A DNA stretch of 64,000 bases, taken from positions 5,174,001-5,238,000 of the forward strand of contig NC_132981.1 in assembly GCF_047496725.1 (NCBI RefSeq), written 5' to 3'. The first letter of the stretch is position 1, and every line of letters starts with the position of its first letter. Shown here piece after piece: positions 36,833 through 47,759 of the stretch. The stretch comes from Anoplolepis gracilipes. Taxonomy: Eukaryota > Arthropoda > Insecta > Hymenoptera > Formicidae. The translations under genes were made by a program, and so were the position numbers. Below the pieces are notes generated by a model that ran no database searches, had not been told where the DNA came from, and worked only from the letters and a program-made list of their open reading frames with translations.

Positions 36833-38608
36833 AGGGCGGGGAACGCGACGGTTTCATAATTTATATGGCTTTACGCGAAATTAGTTATTGTTCCTGATAA
36901 ATTCGGCGACCACGTTACACGGTTATTCGCGGTGCGACGCGTCATGCGACCTCCACGCGAAATGGACGATTATTCCATTGGGCGACGACGTAGCCAGGTT
37001 GTGTAAATATTTATGTTGCAAGCGCGATTTTTCCCGACGAGCCTTCCAATGGAAATGGGCCAGACTCATGTGTTCCAACATCATTCAATATCGCGTCATC
37101 AGAGACTGTGCAGACCGTGTGAATTACATAGATAAATAATTTATTTGACGCTGTTACATAAAACTCAAATAAACAGGAATGATAAAACTCATGAAAAGAA
37201 AAGTGAATGAAAAAAAAAGAGAAAACTTACATGAATTAAATTATAGAATAACATGCTAGAGAGAGTATGAAAGTATAGCACAAAAATATAAAATGTAAAT
37301 AAAATTAACATATAAATGAAAGATAAAAATGGGGATTGCATCGCACAACAAACGTATCGACAAATAAAGCGATAATTAATGAATAGGTTTATTATGATAT
37401 TTTAATGATATTTTTGATAAAAAGTTGCATTTTCGGTCCAATCAAATGTCAACAATATATTTCATGATTTTATCCGAATAGAAAGAAAATAATATTTTAC
37501 GTGTAAAAAGTATTTCTCGATCTCTTTTCGTAATCAGAAACACGATTCGTTTGTAATGAATGTTTATTTCGACGATATTCAATGACAGCAACATTTACCC
37601 GGCACACATCATTAGTGTTTTCCGCGAGGGAAATTATTCGTGCGGCTTCTCAGATCGTCGTTCGTGTTTCGTTTGATGTCACATTAATTGCCGTTTCCGA
37701 TAAATTTTGCTGACAGACCCGGTTACCGGCTCTTCAAGTCCCCTGCGACTCGCGATTCCGTCGCTGTCAATCGTGCCGTTGGGCTCGTACTCGATGCTTT
37801 CAATAATCACTCGTTTCCCAGCGAATCTAGGCGAGCGAATGTTCATTTCCTTCCTAGACGCGAGGCCGCTGCTCCGTAAACCTCTTTTCGTTCACCACCC
37901 ACCGTCACTGGGGCAGTGGTGGTCGCTCTCAATTTTCGGCATTCGAAATGCCCCATTTCCGGGAAACGTTACCCGCGCCGTCCATTTGCCAGTTCATCGA
38001 TAAGGGGAAAACGGACCGATATCGATATATAGAGGAGAGCGTATCACACTAATGGTGTGCATGTTCGAAAATGCGACGGTAAATCGACTGGATGGAAGTT
38101 TCTCAAATTCCGGTAGCTGCAAATCTTCCTGAAACATTTTCACAGCGAACCTTAACGATCTGGGTGAGAAACTGCGTCGGTACTATATTTAACATCTCAT
38201 TGCTATGAATTTGGATAATTATTACAGCGGAAAAATTGACAAGAAAACAAATAGTGCTCGAAATAACGGAGAGAAATAATCGATTCCACTTTAAATTTAT
38301 AAAATATTTTTTAGAAGAATATATGTAGAGATTAGAGGGGATAAATGTATATATATGTATTACACAATTGAATCTGAAAATATTAAATAGCGGCATGTGA
38401 CATAATTACCTAATTATGAGTGTGATTTGATATTGATATCACGATATATTCATGCAATTGCAAATATGTTGTGTGTCAAGATCAAGTTGCAAAATTCGGT
38501 GTATAATAATTAAATAATTCCACTGCAATCATAAACCAGATGCCCAGATAATTAACGTTAATTCAATATGCTCGATATAATAATCCATGCGGAATTAATA
38601 GCCTAATT

Positions 38609-38611
<3 letters not shown>

Positions 38612-38650
<39 letters not shown>
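38612..38650 (+). repeat. (TA)n microsatellite
   Basis: About 19 uninterrupted TA units. Confidence 0.95.
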
Positions 38651-38654
<4 letters not shown>

Positions 38655-39061
38655 ATTTTGATAATATATGTATAATAATGATATGATCCTCTAAATCATA
38701 CTTCTCTAGTCATGCGTGTAATTAGATTTGAATATATTAACTGTGTCATTTGTTTATTGGTTTATTTATAAGATATCTTGTGGAGAGAATCCGAGATATA
38801 AAAACAGAATATGTTTAGATTTTTAATTCGTAAAAGATTCGAAACCACTGTAGATGTCTAGATAAAGATTAAAGATTATTCATCGTAAGAATGAATTAAC
38901 GCAAAATTCGAAAATTATCGGTGCTGTCTCTTTTCACCTTTTTCCTTTTTCTCGACCTAATAAGATGTTCGTGTGCGACGCCACAGGGATGCAACTTACA
39001 TTAGATAGCGCGATGTACGAAGCTGGCCGCTGCGCGAAATAACAGTATCGCCGTGACAAAA

Positions 39062-39271
39062 TTAGTTTATCCACTTTACAGGGACACGTTTCTGCCCGCT
39101 CGCGCATTTCATACATCCGCGAAGGGACTCGGTCGTGCAGGTGCAGGTGTCGAGGACACGCGTCGGCGGTGAGGGAACGAGGAAGATGCAGTGCGAGGCG
39201 CAGTTGCACGCGATGCACAGACGACTCGCGGTTGCTCGGCAAGTTAAGACCGGCTTGTTAGGAAAGTTGTA
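39062..39271 (-). CDS. Short cysteine-rich ORF, possible terminal exon
   Basis: Minus-strand frame closed by TAA at 39062-39064 and open back to a stop just above 39271. The translation contains RLCIACNCASHCIFLVPSPP, then DTCTCTTESLRGCMKCASG, then a basic tail. Nine cysteines in about 65 residues form two clusters, C-x2-C-x-C-x3-C and C-x-C-x8-C-x2-C. A possible acceptor is CTTGCCGAG near 39235, with a branch-point-like CCTAAC about 30 bases upstream. No family recognised. A second minus frame over the same bases (38934-39242) is also open, and the region is GC-rich, so chance is a serious alternative. Confidence 0.22.
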   Translation of the reverse strand, partial: YNFPNKPVLTCRATASRLCIACNCASHCIFLVPSPPTRVLDTCTCTTESLRGCMKCASGQKRVPVKWIN

Positions 39272-39661
39272 TCAAGTTGGATCGTGCTACCCATGGAGAG
39301 ACTTCGCTCGAGAGCTCTCCTACGCTCGGTATCGCCTCTTCTCCGCGACCCTCCCACCGGGCCAAAATCCTCCGGTACGTCACCCGTATTCGCCAACCTT
39401 TACCTCAGAACCGACCCATACATGCACCAGAGACGTGCACGCGTGTGTGCATGCGAACGTGTGGCGCGCGCCAGAGTAGATTTACTCGTATTATTATGGG
39501 TAGAGTTTGGCATCGGTGCCAGAATGGAGAGTCTTGTGGTACTTCATTAAATTCGCGAGGGACACGCCGATCCACCCCCTACAAGAGAGGTTTCATGCAC
39601 GAGGAATCTTACAAACTAAGACGAGTTTAGAGGAACCATTAATTGATTAAGAGACAAAATA

Positions 39662-39667
<6 letters not shown>

Positions 39668-39694
<27 letters not shown>
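39668..39694 (+). repeat. (AG)n microsatellite
   Basis: About 13 AG units. Confidence 0.92.
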
Positions 39695-40947
39695 CAGCTA
39701 CTTTATAGTAACTTAAAGTACTTTATAGGAAAAATGAAATATTTTAATGCGCTGTAAAATTAAAAAAAAATATCCACATTAATAAATTGTATATACGTAT
39801 AAAAATATAAATCATATAATAAAACTAAATATAATATAAATATATAAATAAAGATAAATATAAAAATAAAAGGTACAAGGAAAATGTGACATTCTTCTTC
39901 TTTAAAATGCTCTTTATTGTTAATTTTTGAAGATTAAATGCTCCTCCCGCTGTTATTCATTTTGGCGTGGCTTGTATATATGTGTCTGCGTACAAAAATA
40001 TAACTACAATTTATTGGCCATACGGCTACGCATAAATTTCTTTCGCCGCGTGCTACATCAGCGCGGTAAAAGCTTCTTTGACTTTACCGCCGCGAAATTG
40101 TACGAAAACTAGGCCATCCATTCGCAACGTAACACGATTTTATTGGACACTGAGCGAGAGCTGCTCCGATGTTTTCGTAACTACTTCAGGTAGCGTGAAA
40201 ACGTTAATACTTTAAACTTTTAAACGTCCAAATTTTAAGTTCTATGCACGTTCTTCTGAAATTCATCTAATCTCCATCTATCTTATAGATACATGTATAA
40301 AAAATTCAATAAATAATATATTACATATTTATATAATATGTAAAACATATTGATTTAGTATAAGTATAATATATAAGATATGCTGTAGTTAATAGTTTAT
40401 TTATTACGTTTCCACAAATCGAGCATAGATTGAATCAGATAGAGGACAAAAAATACGATAATCTCTTTGCATGAAAGTGACCAGAGGCGGAACTTTGTAA
40501 ATATATATATATATATATATATTTCTCAGAAAATTTGTTGGCATATTATTATCTATTTTGGCATCGGTGCCAAGATGTAGGTTTTCGCGGTGTATTCTAT
40601 CAAATCCCTGGAAGATGAAGTGCGACTCGTTCCACCTTCTTCGTAGGCGCACAATAGATAGAGACATGTTTGCCGAAGAACGTAATGTCGAACATAAATC
40701 GATAGTTATTCCTAAATCTGACGGAGATGATGCATGTCGAGGCGTAATTTTTGATCAACGAGAAAGTTTTTCAATCAGTGAAAAGAGGCTCATCTTAAAT
40801 AAGAAAAACTCTTTTTTTTTTTCTTTCAACACTCTCATTATATATTTCAAGAATAAATAAAGAGTATTACTTATTAAGCAAGAAATAAATTAAGCAAAAA
40901 TATTTCGTTCAAAAAAAAATATTCTCCGTCAAAAACCTTATTAACCG

Positions 40948-40967
40948 GTAGGAAGGTTTCTTCCTAC
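40948..40967. other. Perfect 8-bp hairpin with 4-base loop
   Basis: GTAGGAAG (40948-40955), loop GTTT, then CTTCCTAC (40960-40967). Tight and GC-balanced in an AT-rich neighbourhood. There is no T-run immediately after it. Confidence 0.5.
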
Positions 40968-41599
40968 ATGTGCACCTTATATTAGCATATAAATTCTTAG
41001 CCTATAAAATTTTAGACAGCTATAGAGTGAAGTAATATGAGATTAAAAAAGTATGAGATATAAAGTAAAATCGGAAGGAATATATATGTGTAGCGTAGAA
41101 AAAGAACAGCGTGCGAGAAATTAATGAAAAGAAGGTCTATTGTTAATGCAACAGATTTTCAGGTCGGCGATACGTGAGGTCAAAGTACTGATAAAGATAG
41201 AAGTGATATGTAAAAATTGATATGTGAAAACTTTATCATATTGCTCACATTATTCTCATTTTGCGAATGCTCTTGTGTAAAAATTATAAAATATTATTAT
41301 AATCTTATTATAAAATATTTATTAAATAGCGTATTACTGTTATTTAAAAAGTATAAAAAAAGTATTGTATAGAGTGTAAAATATAAAAAAATACAAAGTA
41401 TACGGTTGTTTAAAAAGTTACAAAAAAGTTCAAATTTCTTAATTTATTATTTATTATTTATAATATAGTTAATGTTTATTAATTTATATTACATTTATTA
41501 CCCAAATTTGTATAACACAAATGTAACAATAGTAAAAGCTTATTTTCTTATCGACAGCATTATTTCTCTTAAACTGCATTTAAAAAAAAGATTAAAATT

Positions 41600-42490
41600 A
41601 AAAGAGAAGATAAAAACCTTTCAAATGAAATGCGAAAGAGCGAGATGAGAAAAGATATGTCTACAAAAAGGTAATTGAATCGGTAAAATAAAGGAATATT
41701 AGTGCGAAACACTCTACAAAGCTGTAAAAGAAGATAAAATAGAATTGCACTATAGTGCGTAGTATTTAATGAAATGGTACCGCTATAATTAACAATATAC
41801 ATCAAGTTTAATTACACGGCTGTGCTTGAAAACGTTAAGTCACGTATTCGCAGTAGAAGAAAGGCATTGTAAATATAAAGAGCACTCACAGCTACGATCA
41901 TAAAAAGTAATAAAATCTTCCTTTAGTGATTATTATTTCTGCTGAACTATATATGAAGAAAAATATATTTGGCAGTGAATAAAGAAAGTGGCACAAAGGT
42001 AGGCCTCCCGAAATAATAATAATCGTACAACTAAAATAAAATCCTCGAGATATTAAAGTCTTTGCTGTGGAAAGTGGAGCAAAGATAATAAAGGAATGGC
42101 GCTTGATCTTCATTGTCGGAAAATATATTGTGACAGTTAAATTATACGCCTAAAGACGATGATTCACATACGTGATAGTTTAGTCAGTGCAGCTAACAAT
42201 AAGAAACGCGAATAAACGCATATCATCTTAAATAGGTGTGATAAAGTAAAGTAAAATTCTTCTTTCTCTCTCTTTCTCTATTTCATCTTAAGCTGCACAT
42301 AGTCGTATTCAATGGACATTCAACTGAACAAAGAATGAAGCGTGAAAGTTCGCTTCCAAAGAGATAATAGGATCGCGCAAGTAGGATAAAATCCTTGAAA
42401 TATTAGAATGTGTCGAAAAGAGTAGAATGGAAAAAGTGGAGCGAGGAGATCTGTGCGCGCGTGTCGAGAAGAGAACCGCGGTATCGCACA
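41600..42490. repeat. Purine-rich tract with diverged repeat units of about 345 bases
   Basis: The plus strand is strongly purine-biased. Segments near 42025-42105 and 42370-42455 share ATAAAATCCT-GA-ATATTA and then AAAGTGGAGC in the same order and spacing; a weaker third version lies near 41690-41750 (AAAATAAAGGAATATTAG). Upstream of the two better copies GAATAAAGAAAGTGGC and GAACAAAGAATGAAGC also correspond. Unit offset is about 345 bases. Three minus-strand ORFs of 60-78 codons here are hydrophobic by-products of the purine bias. Confidence 0.35.
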
Positions 42491-45400
42491 CTCTTAAGAG
42501 ACTTGCCTACCTTTTCGGATCCTTATAATTTCCATGATCCGAGCCCGAGAACATTCCATGGAAAATAGGAGTTACGTGGATCGAATATCAAATATATATG
42601 TAGCAACTTCTCATGCCGCCTCTCCGCGGTTTTTCTGGCCGCGGGAATATCTTCGTGACCTAACTCTCGACACTCTCGAGGAAGAGTTGAAAAGTTGTTT
42701 CTCTCTCAGACGTCAATTCCGGGGGAAAATGAAGACGAACAAAGAAAACTGCCGACGAGAAAGAGAGAGAGCGGGAAAGGAAGAAAGGAAGGAAGGGGGG
42801 GGGGCAGAGAACGTCTTTTCCTACTCGGATTTTCATCCGCGCGGTCTAATCCGGACTTTCTCTCCTGCTTCTCCAACACTACGAAAGGAAACTGAAAACA
42901 TTTACAGTCGGCTGGAAACTCGAAGTCGGCTTCGCGCGACCATCAATCCGACTTCTACCCTCTGACGTGGTACGCCGGCGAATTTATCAATCTCGATGTC
43001 GACGCGCTCTGTCGGGACGTTCATTCTTCAGCCACCGGAATGAACGATCTCGTCTTTCTCGGCGCGATCGTGAACAATTTGTCAAATCACGCTTGTTTGC
43101 CCTAAGCACTTGCCGAAACTTCACGAATAAGTTCGACGAACCCCGCTCGTCGATGTTGGCGCGTTCTTTGGTCGCGGCACTAATTAAAGGTCGCGTATTG
43201 TCACGAGAGAGCTTTGTTCGCATTTCAATTACGGCCCGGTCGATTTCGTTGAATGAAGCACCACGAGCCAATCCGGAAGGTCCAGAGCCCTTCACCCTTC
43301 CCGGTCTACATTGTTCTTATCCCTCTTGTTCATCAGGAATTCGACCGCTTTAAGACACGAGATATATTTGATATAGTACCTGCCTGAATACTATGCGGAG
43401 ATTTAGGAACTCCTAGACGAATGTTCCCGTAAACCTGTTATCGTGTTTCATCTAACGTGTTATTTATTACATTTCTTCAAAAGACAACTGAAAATTACAT
43501 TAAAAAGTTGAAATTAAATAAAATTAAAAATTGCTATAAAATGTCTTTCACTACACGCTGTTGAAGTGTTGACAAATTTCTCTACTAAATAAGTAGAAAT
43601 TTTGATACTAGTCGTAAGTTATCGGATAACGCGCAATGTTTCTATCGAATCGCGTTTTAAGGATGCAATTATCGTAAAAGGATTCGCAGCTCAGCGCCTC
43701 GCGAATTCTTTGACAAGGTGAATTATGACGGTCGTTAGGCGGATTGATTTTGTCGCGTGCAGAAGTTTAAATTCAATGACGTTGAATTTCACGAATTGAA
43801 GCTTATTCGTGTTCGTCGTGTCGTCAATCTTCGTTCCGGGCTTCACCGGAACCTCTCGAATATGGAAGCCGCATATAAACAAAAAAAAGAGAGCAAGCGA
43901 AAAGAAGTTTCAAACGGTTTCGATAAATTGATCGTGCAACTCGAATTTCTTATTTATTTTAAACTTTCGTATACAAATTCCTCATAAATATTTGCAGCGA
44001 CGACAAGATTTGCTATATTATTTTTATATTAAATATTTCCCAATAATAAACATTATTAAACTTAAACCGCGCAAAAAAATTCGCACGTGAGGAGAGAATC
44101 ATCCACGAGATCTATAAACCTCGGTTGATTGCGAGAATACAATTTATTAATTTAATTAATAAATAATATTTAAGTCAATTTTATTTACATTTAATTTTCA
44201 TGATATCTAAAAAAAATAGATCAAAATCGAACGCGTTGACTTAATGTTTTTTTTCTTTTTTTTTTTTTCAAATCTAGTCAGAAAAAAGAGAGGAAGAGGC
44301 TCTATACCTTAGATTTATTTCGGTTTCTTTTCGCGAACACTCTTATTTTTTTACTCCCGTGAATATAAAACGAACATGTCTCCGAAGATTTTCCTGAATA
44401 GTGATCATTAATGCAAGTTCGCGCAAAGAACCAAGCATTGGCTGAAAAGAGGGCGACCTCGCCGCCGGTAACGAGCGGAATTAATAAAACGCCACTGTTT
44501 GCGAATGTAATTTGCGGGATGGAATCAACGTCTATTTAAGTCTTGATGAAATTACCGGCCGGTTAGAGACAGGTTAGAGAGAGCTTCAAAGGGATGGGGT
44601 AAAATTCATTCATAAATTCTGTCTGCCCGAGGCGAGCACGAGGGCAAGATAGAAGGGAAGGCGCGGCAAGATAGACAGGGATCAGATTGAAGCGACTGTA
44701 AAAGACGGGTCGATACTAATTAATCTAATTAAACAGGCAAATTTAAGCTGTGATCCTAATAGCTTTTTCACCTTACTTTTTTGAACAAAATGACTAATAT
44801 TTTGACCTGTCTGTGTGTCTGTTGGATTAGCTTGAAAGCGCTCTGCACAAAGACAAGTTATAAATTACCGACGATGAGATTTAACTGATTGTGAGAACAG
44901 AAAATATATGAATTTAATTAACGATGTATCAAAGAAGAATTTCGCTTTTATTTAGGAACATGATATTGCCAATTAGCAATACGTATAAAAGTTGAATCAT
45001 ACTAAGTATAAATAAAAAATAAAAATAACGAATTTATGTCACACTTTGTAATTTGTAAATAGTAAAAATTTTATCACTATTTTGTTTTTTTACTCGAGAA
45101 ATGTATCGAGATATTCTTTTTTATTCAGAAATATTGATGAGATAATAAAACGGATTATATTTAAAAAATAACAGTATCTGAAAATATATATTCTCTTATC
45201 GAATTTCACAGTCTTCGATTTTTACGATAAAGTGACAGGGTCGTGGTCGACATGTTTCCGTCGAAACTACAACGGGGAACAGCCTGTTTCGGACTTTGTG
45301 CGTAAAGTCTGCCAACGCACGCAGTCCATATCCCTTGCGGTTGCTGCTAATTTCGTAACTAATTACGTCTCCTTCGAACTCGACAGGACTGCTGTGGCAC

Positions 45401-46742
45401 GAGAACTATTTCGATCCCTTTGAAAGGTACATTTCAGGTTTGTTCACTAGAATGGTATGAGAAACCGCAGGACGTGTAACTCGTTTTGGAACTCGACGCA
45501 TTAAAAACGACTGATCAATATACAGCGATGTTTCGATAGATAAAACATTTTACAATTATTATCCGTCGACAAGCATGGAATTACTTTTCTCTTTCCTAAA
45601 ATATATGAAACTTTGCAAATGAGAATTAATTAATTAAAACAGTCGTTTCCCATTCGAATTTTAGCGTTTATCGTATTTCGAAATACACGACGCGACAAAA
45701 ATGGCCCAAATTACCCGAGAGTCGCGCGATGCGTGGCATTTAATTGCGCCGGGTGTTTTGCCGATCTCTGGTTTTAAAATTCCGCGAGTCCTTGGTAAAA
45801 AGGACTCGAGGAGGAAGAGCGAACGGCGGATGGTGCAGCAGCGGAAGCTGCACGTGTAACGTACAATACCGGCCGCAAAATCCCCCGTCTGGTGCGACGT
45901 TTAGTTTTTTCAGAGGCGCCCGGGTCGTGGTTTTATTCGCCGTCGATCGATCGTTAAATCGTGCGTGACGATGAATGCCGGTCCGGGGTGAAACCCCGAC
46001 GAGATACAGGGTGAAAAGCGTCAGAGAAGATCGTCCGAGGGATTTTTCAGGTTTGCGTTAGTATGCATGTGCGCGTGCTGGCGGTCGCGTAAGGTCTGCC
46101 ATGGTGTGCCATGTGTTTGTGTGTAAGGTTCGTCTGTAAAGGGTGGCGCATTATTTCCGGAGTGGCGGACAACGAGTCTCGAGCGGGTACATTAATTGAC
46201 TATAAATTCAGTACTCTTTCTCTCTCTCTCGCCCGGCATTAATTCGGCTATCTCGAGAGCGGCTTTCGTCGTCCGCGGCTGCTCGCGACTACAAAAGGAG
46301 CGAATCGCCGTTAACGAAGCACCTTAAACGCGCGCTATTTAGCGCAGCCCGCAACGAAAGCGGGACGACGAAACGGTTTTCCCAGGTTCGGGCTGCTTGG
46401 CAAGAGTAATTGATCGTTAAATGCATTTGCATCGTGCGGCGCGGTCGTTGTTTCGCTGCCGCTTGGATAAGGATTATACCGACGCTTACGCTGTAATCGT
46501 CGCGTTTCGTAACGTGAGAAACAAGCGGTGTGCTTCAGGCGAATGAAATATTCATGCGAAATATGTATGTGTAATGTATAACGTCGCTGTCCCAGAGAGA
46601 ATCTTCTTCCTCTCTCTTTTAATGACATAATAATTTATCAGAGATATTCCGAATTTGCGTATAAGTCGTAAATAGTCTTGAAACATATTTTTTTTTTTTT
46701 TTTTTTAAATAAGGCACAATTACAATATATATTATTTTGCAG
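42491..46742 (+). other. Probable upstream intron sequence of the spondin gene
   Basis: Ends at the spondin exon acceptor at 46742, preceded by a T run (46688-46706). 42534-43353 is CpG-rich with two successive plus frames (143 codons from ATG, then 128 codons) and a ten-base G run near 42795; neither resembles a known family. 44400-44760 and 45690-46320 are further CpG-rich patches with clustered TAATTA-type words. The missing N-terminal Spondin_N exon was searched for here and not found. Confidence 0.5.
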
Positions 46743-47056
46743 GTCGGACGCACGACTCGACTTACACTCTGTACAGATTAGGCGAGAGACTGTCTACGGG
46801 CGCCAGATTGTACGTGGAAACTGGACGAGCTGATGGATTGGACACGGACGGGGATTCGCCCAACAGCCTGCACTCCTTCGCAGGCCCGCCGATACCTCAA
46901 GGCGAAGGCACGAGCGTTACTCGAGCCTTCTTGGATGGCAATCACACTCTAATTAGCATTATGGCGCGCATCAATCCCAGTCCCGATTGGTTCGTAGGCG
47001 TGGATTCCTTCCAATTGTGCGTCGAGGGCAATTGGGTCGATACCGTTACCGTCGAG
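46743..47056 (+). CDS. Spondin_N domain exon of an F-spondin/mindin-like secreted matrix protein (internal exon)
   Basis: Internal coding exon, 104 complete codons plus two bases finishing a codon begun in the previous exon (phase 1 entry). It opens after an acceptor TTTTGCAG ending at 46742 and closes with GTCGAG before donor GTAATTACG at 47057; reading on into the intron meets TAG. The translation matches the Spondin_N family: it begins RTHDSTYTLYRLGE and carries the hallmark PSPDWFVGVDSF (fragment residues 78-89), then LC, then GNWVDTVTVE. An N-glycosylation sequon NHT lies at residues 66-68. Known family role: extracellular matrix or adhesion proteins with an N-terminal Spondin domain and thrombospondin type-1 repeats, acting in axon guidance, cell adhesion or innate immunity. 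The 35-40 residues that normally precede this piece, including the FP..YP..RPPAQW region, are on another exon that I did not find. Family call is firm; the exact paralogue is not decidable. Confidence 0.95.
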
Positions 47057-47579
47057 GTAATTACGTTCTAGCAATGCCAAATTAACGTGCATGAAACGTG
47101 TCAATATGATTGGAAAATTATCTGGCACAAAAGAGGATATTGAGAAATGTATTCTTTTCAACAATGATTTATGCCAGTCAATATTTGTCAATCGACGTAA
47201 AATCGAAATTTACATAGTTCGAAATCCCAAAAATATCCAGAGATAATATGAAAGAGAATTTATTTCTACATTACGCAATCAATATTATTTGTTCAATATT
47301 ATAATATTTGGACTATCGTTATTTGTAAGCACATCAAGCGCTTTATTTAATTTACACACAATGTTATGAAATTTATTTATAGACAGAGATACAATGTAAA
47401 TCGCGTTTGAATCAGCCTCCGGAAAGTCAGACATCCGTGTATCACGACCGCGAAACATAATTTATACATTTATCTTCGCAAGTCGCGTCGCGCGCTCTGT
47501 CACTTCGCTAAAATCCGCGAATGCTTGGGAAATGCACGTCCTCGTTTAGATCATCCCTCCGCTGTTTCTTTTTCAATAG
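47057..47579 (+). other. Intron between the two spondin exons
   Basis: GT-AG intron of 523 bases in phase 0. Donor is GTCGAG/GTAATT; acceptor is a clear pyrimidine tract GCTGTTTCTTTTTCAATAG ending at 47579. The interior is AT-rich with no coding signal. Splicing across it joins ...VDTVTVE directly to LDPLDGGTDNGF..., which is continuous in other Spondin_N domains, so both boundaries are well supported. Confidence 0.93.
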
Positions 47580-47759
47580 CTCGACCCGCTGGATGGAGGC
47601 ACGGATAACGGTTTCACATTCACGGCTGCCAACTGGCCGACGCAGCCCCAAGGAATCGCTTACAGGATCACATCTCGATATCCGGCACATCCCGCGGGAA
47701 GCTTCTATTATCCGAATCTACCTCGTCTGCCGCCGATAGCTACCCTCACATTTACCAAG
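47580..47759 (+). CDS. Spondin_N domain exon, C-terminal half (internal exon)
   Basis: Exactly 60 codons, phase 0 in and out, from acceptor CAATAG at 47579 to donor AAG/GTACGTAAC at 47760. It continues the domain of the upstream exon: LDPLDGGTDNGFTFTAANWP, then ITSRYPAHPAGSFYYP, then LPPIATLTFTK. The GTDNGFTF and HPA.SFYYP motifs are the most conserved parts of the second half of Spondin_N in F-spondin and mindin. Together the exons give 164 residues of a domain usually near 190-200, so only its start is missing. After this point the family continues with a linker and one or more TSP type-1 repeats (W..W..C..CG pattern). I saw none in the remaining 16 kb on this strand, so the next exon is probably beyond the window. 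No frameshift or premature stop: the gene looks intact here. Confidence 0.95.

Larger units (their letters stand above)
32550..39061. other. Non-coding stretch
   Basis: Simple repeats listed separately; CpG-rich patches at 32650-33060, 34630-34870, 36540-37100 and 37540-38030. No frame resembles a known protein. Confidence 0.55.
39272..41599. other. Non-coding stretch
   Basis: 39270-39640 is CpG-rich with three overlapping plus frames of 88-117 codons and no domain. The rest is AT-rich, with a TA run at 40499-40522 and the hairpin at 40948-40967. Confidence 0.5.

Noticed and set aside
37707..38003. Plus frame with HPPSLGQWWSLSIFG, resembling RPPAQWS...G of Spondin_N
   Set aside because: Only a few residues match, the flanking sequence does not, and no suitable acceptor and phase-1 donor bracket it.
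45232..45423. Plus frame containing TGSWSTCFRRNY, superficially like the TG.WS..FP..YP start of Spondin_N, about 1.3 kb upstream of the spondin exon
   Set aside because: It lacks the RPPAQW segment, continues as unrelated sequence and stops before the GT at 45427, so it cannot splice in phase 1 to the exon at 46743.
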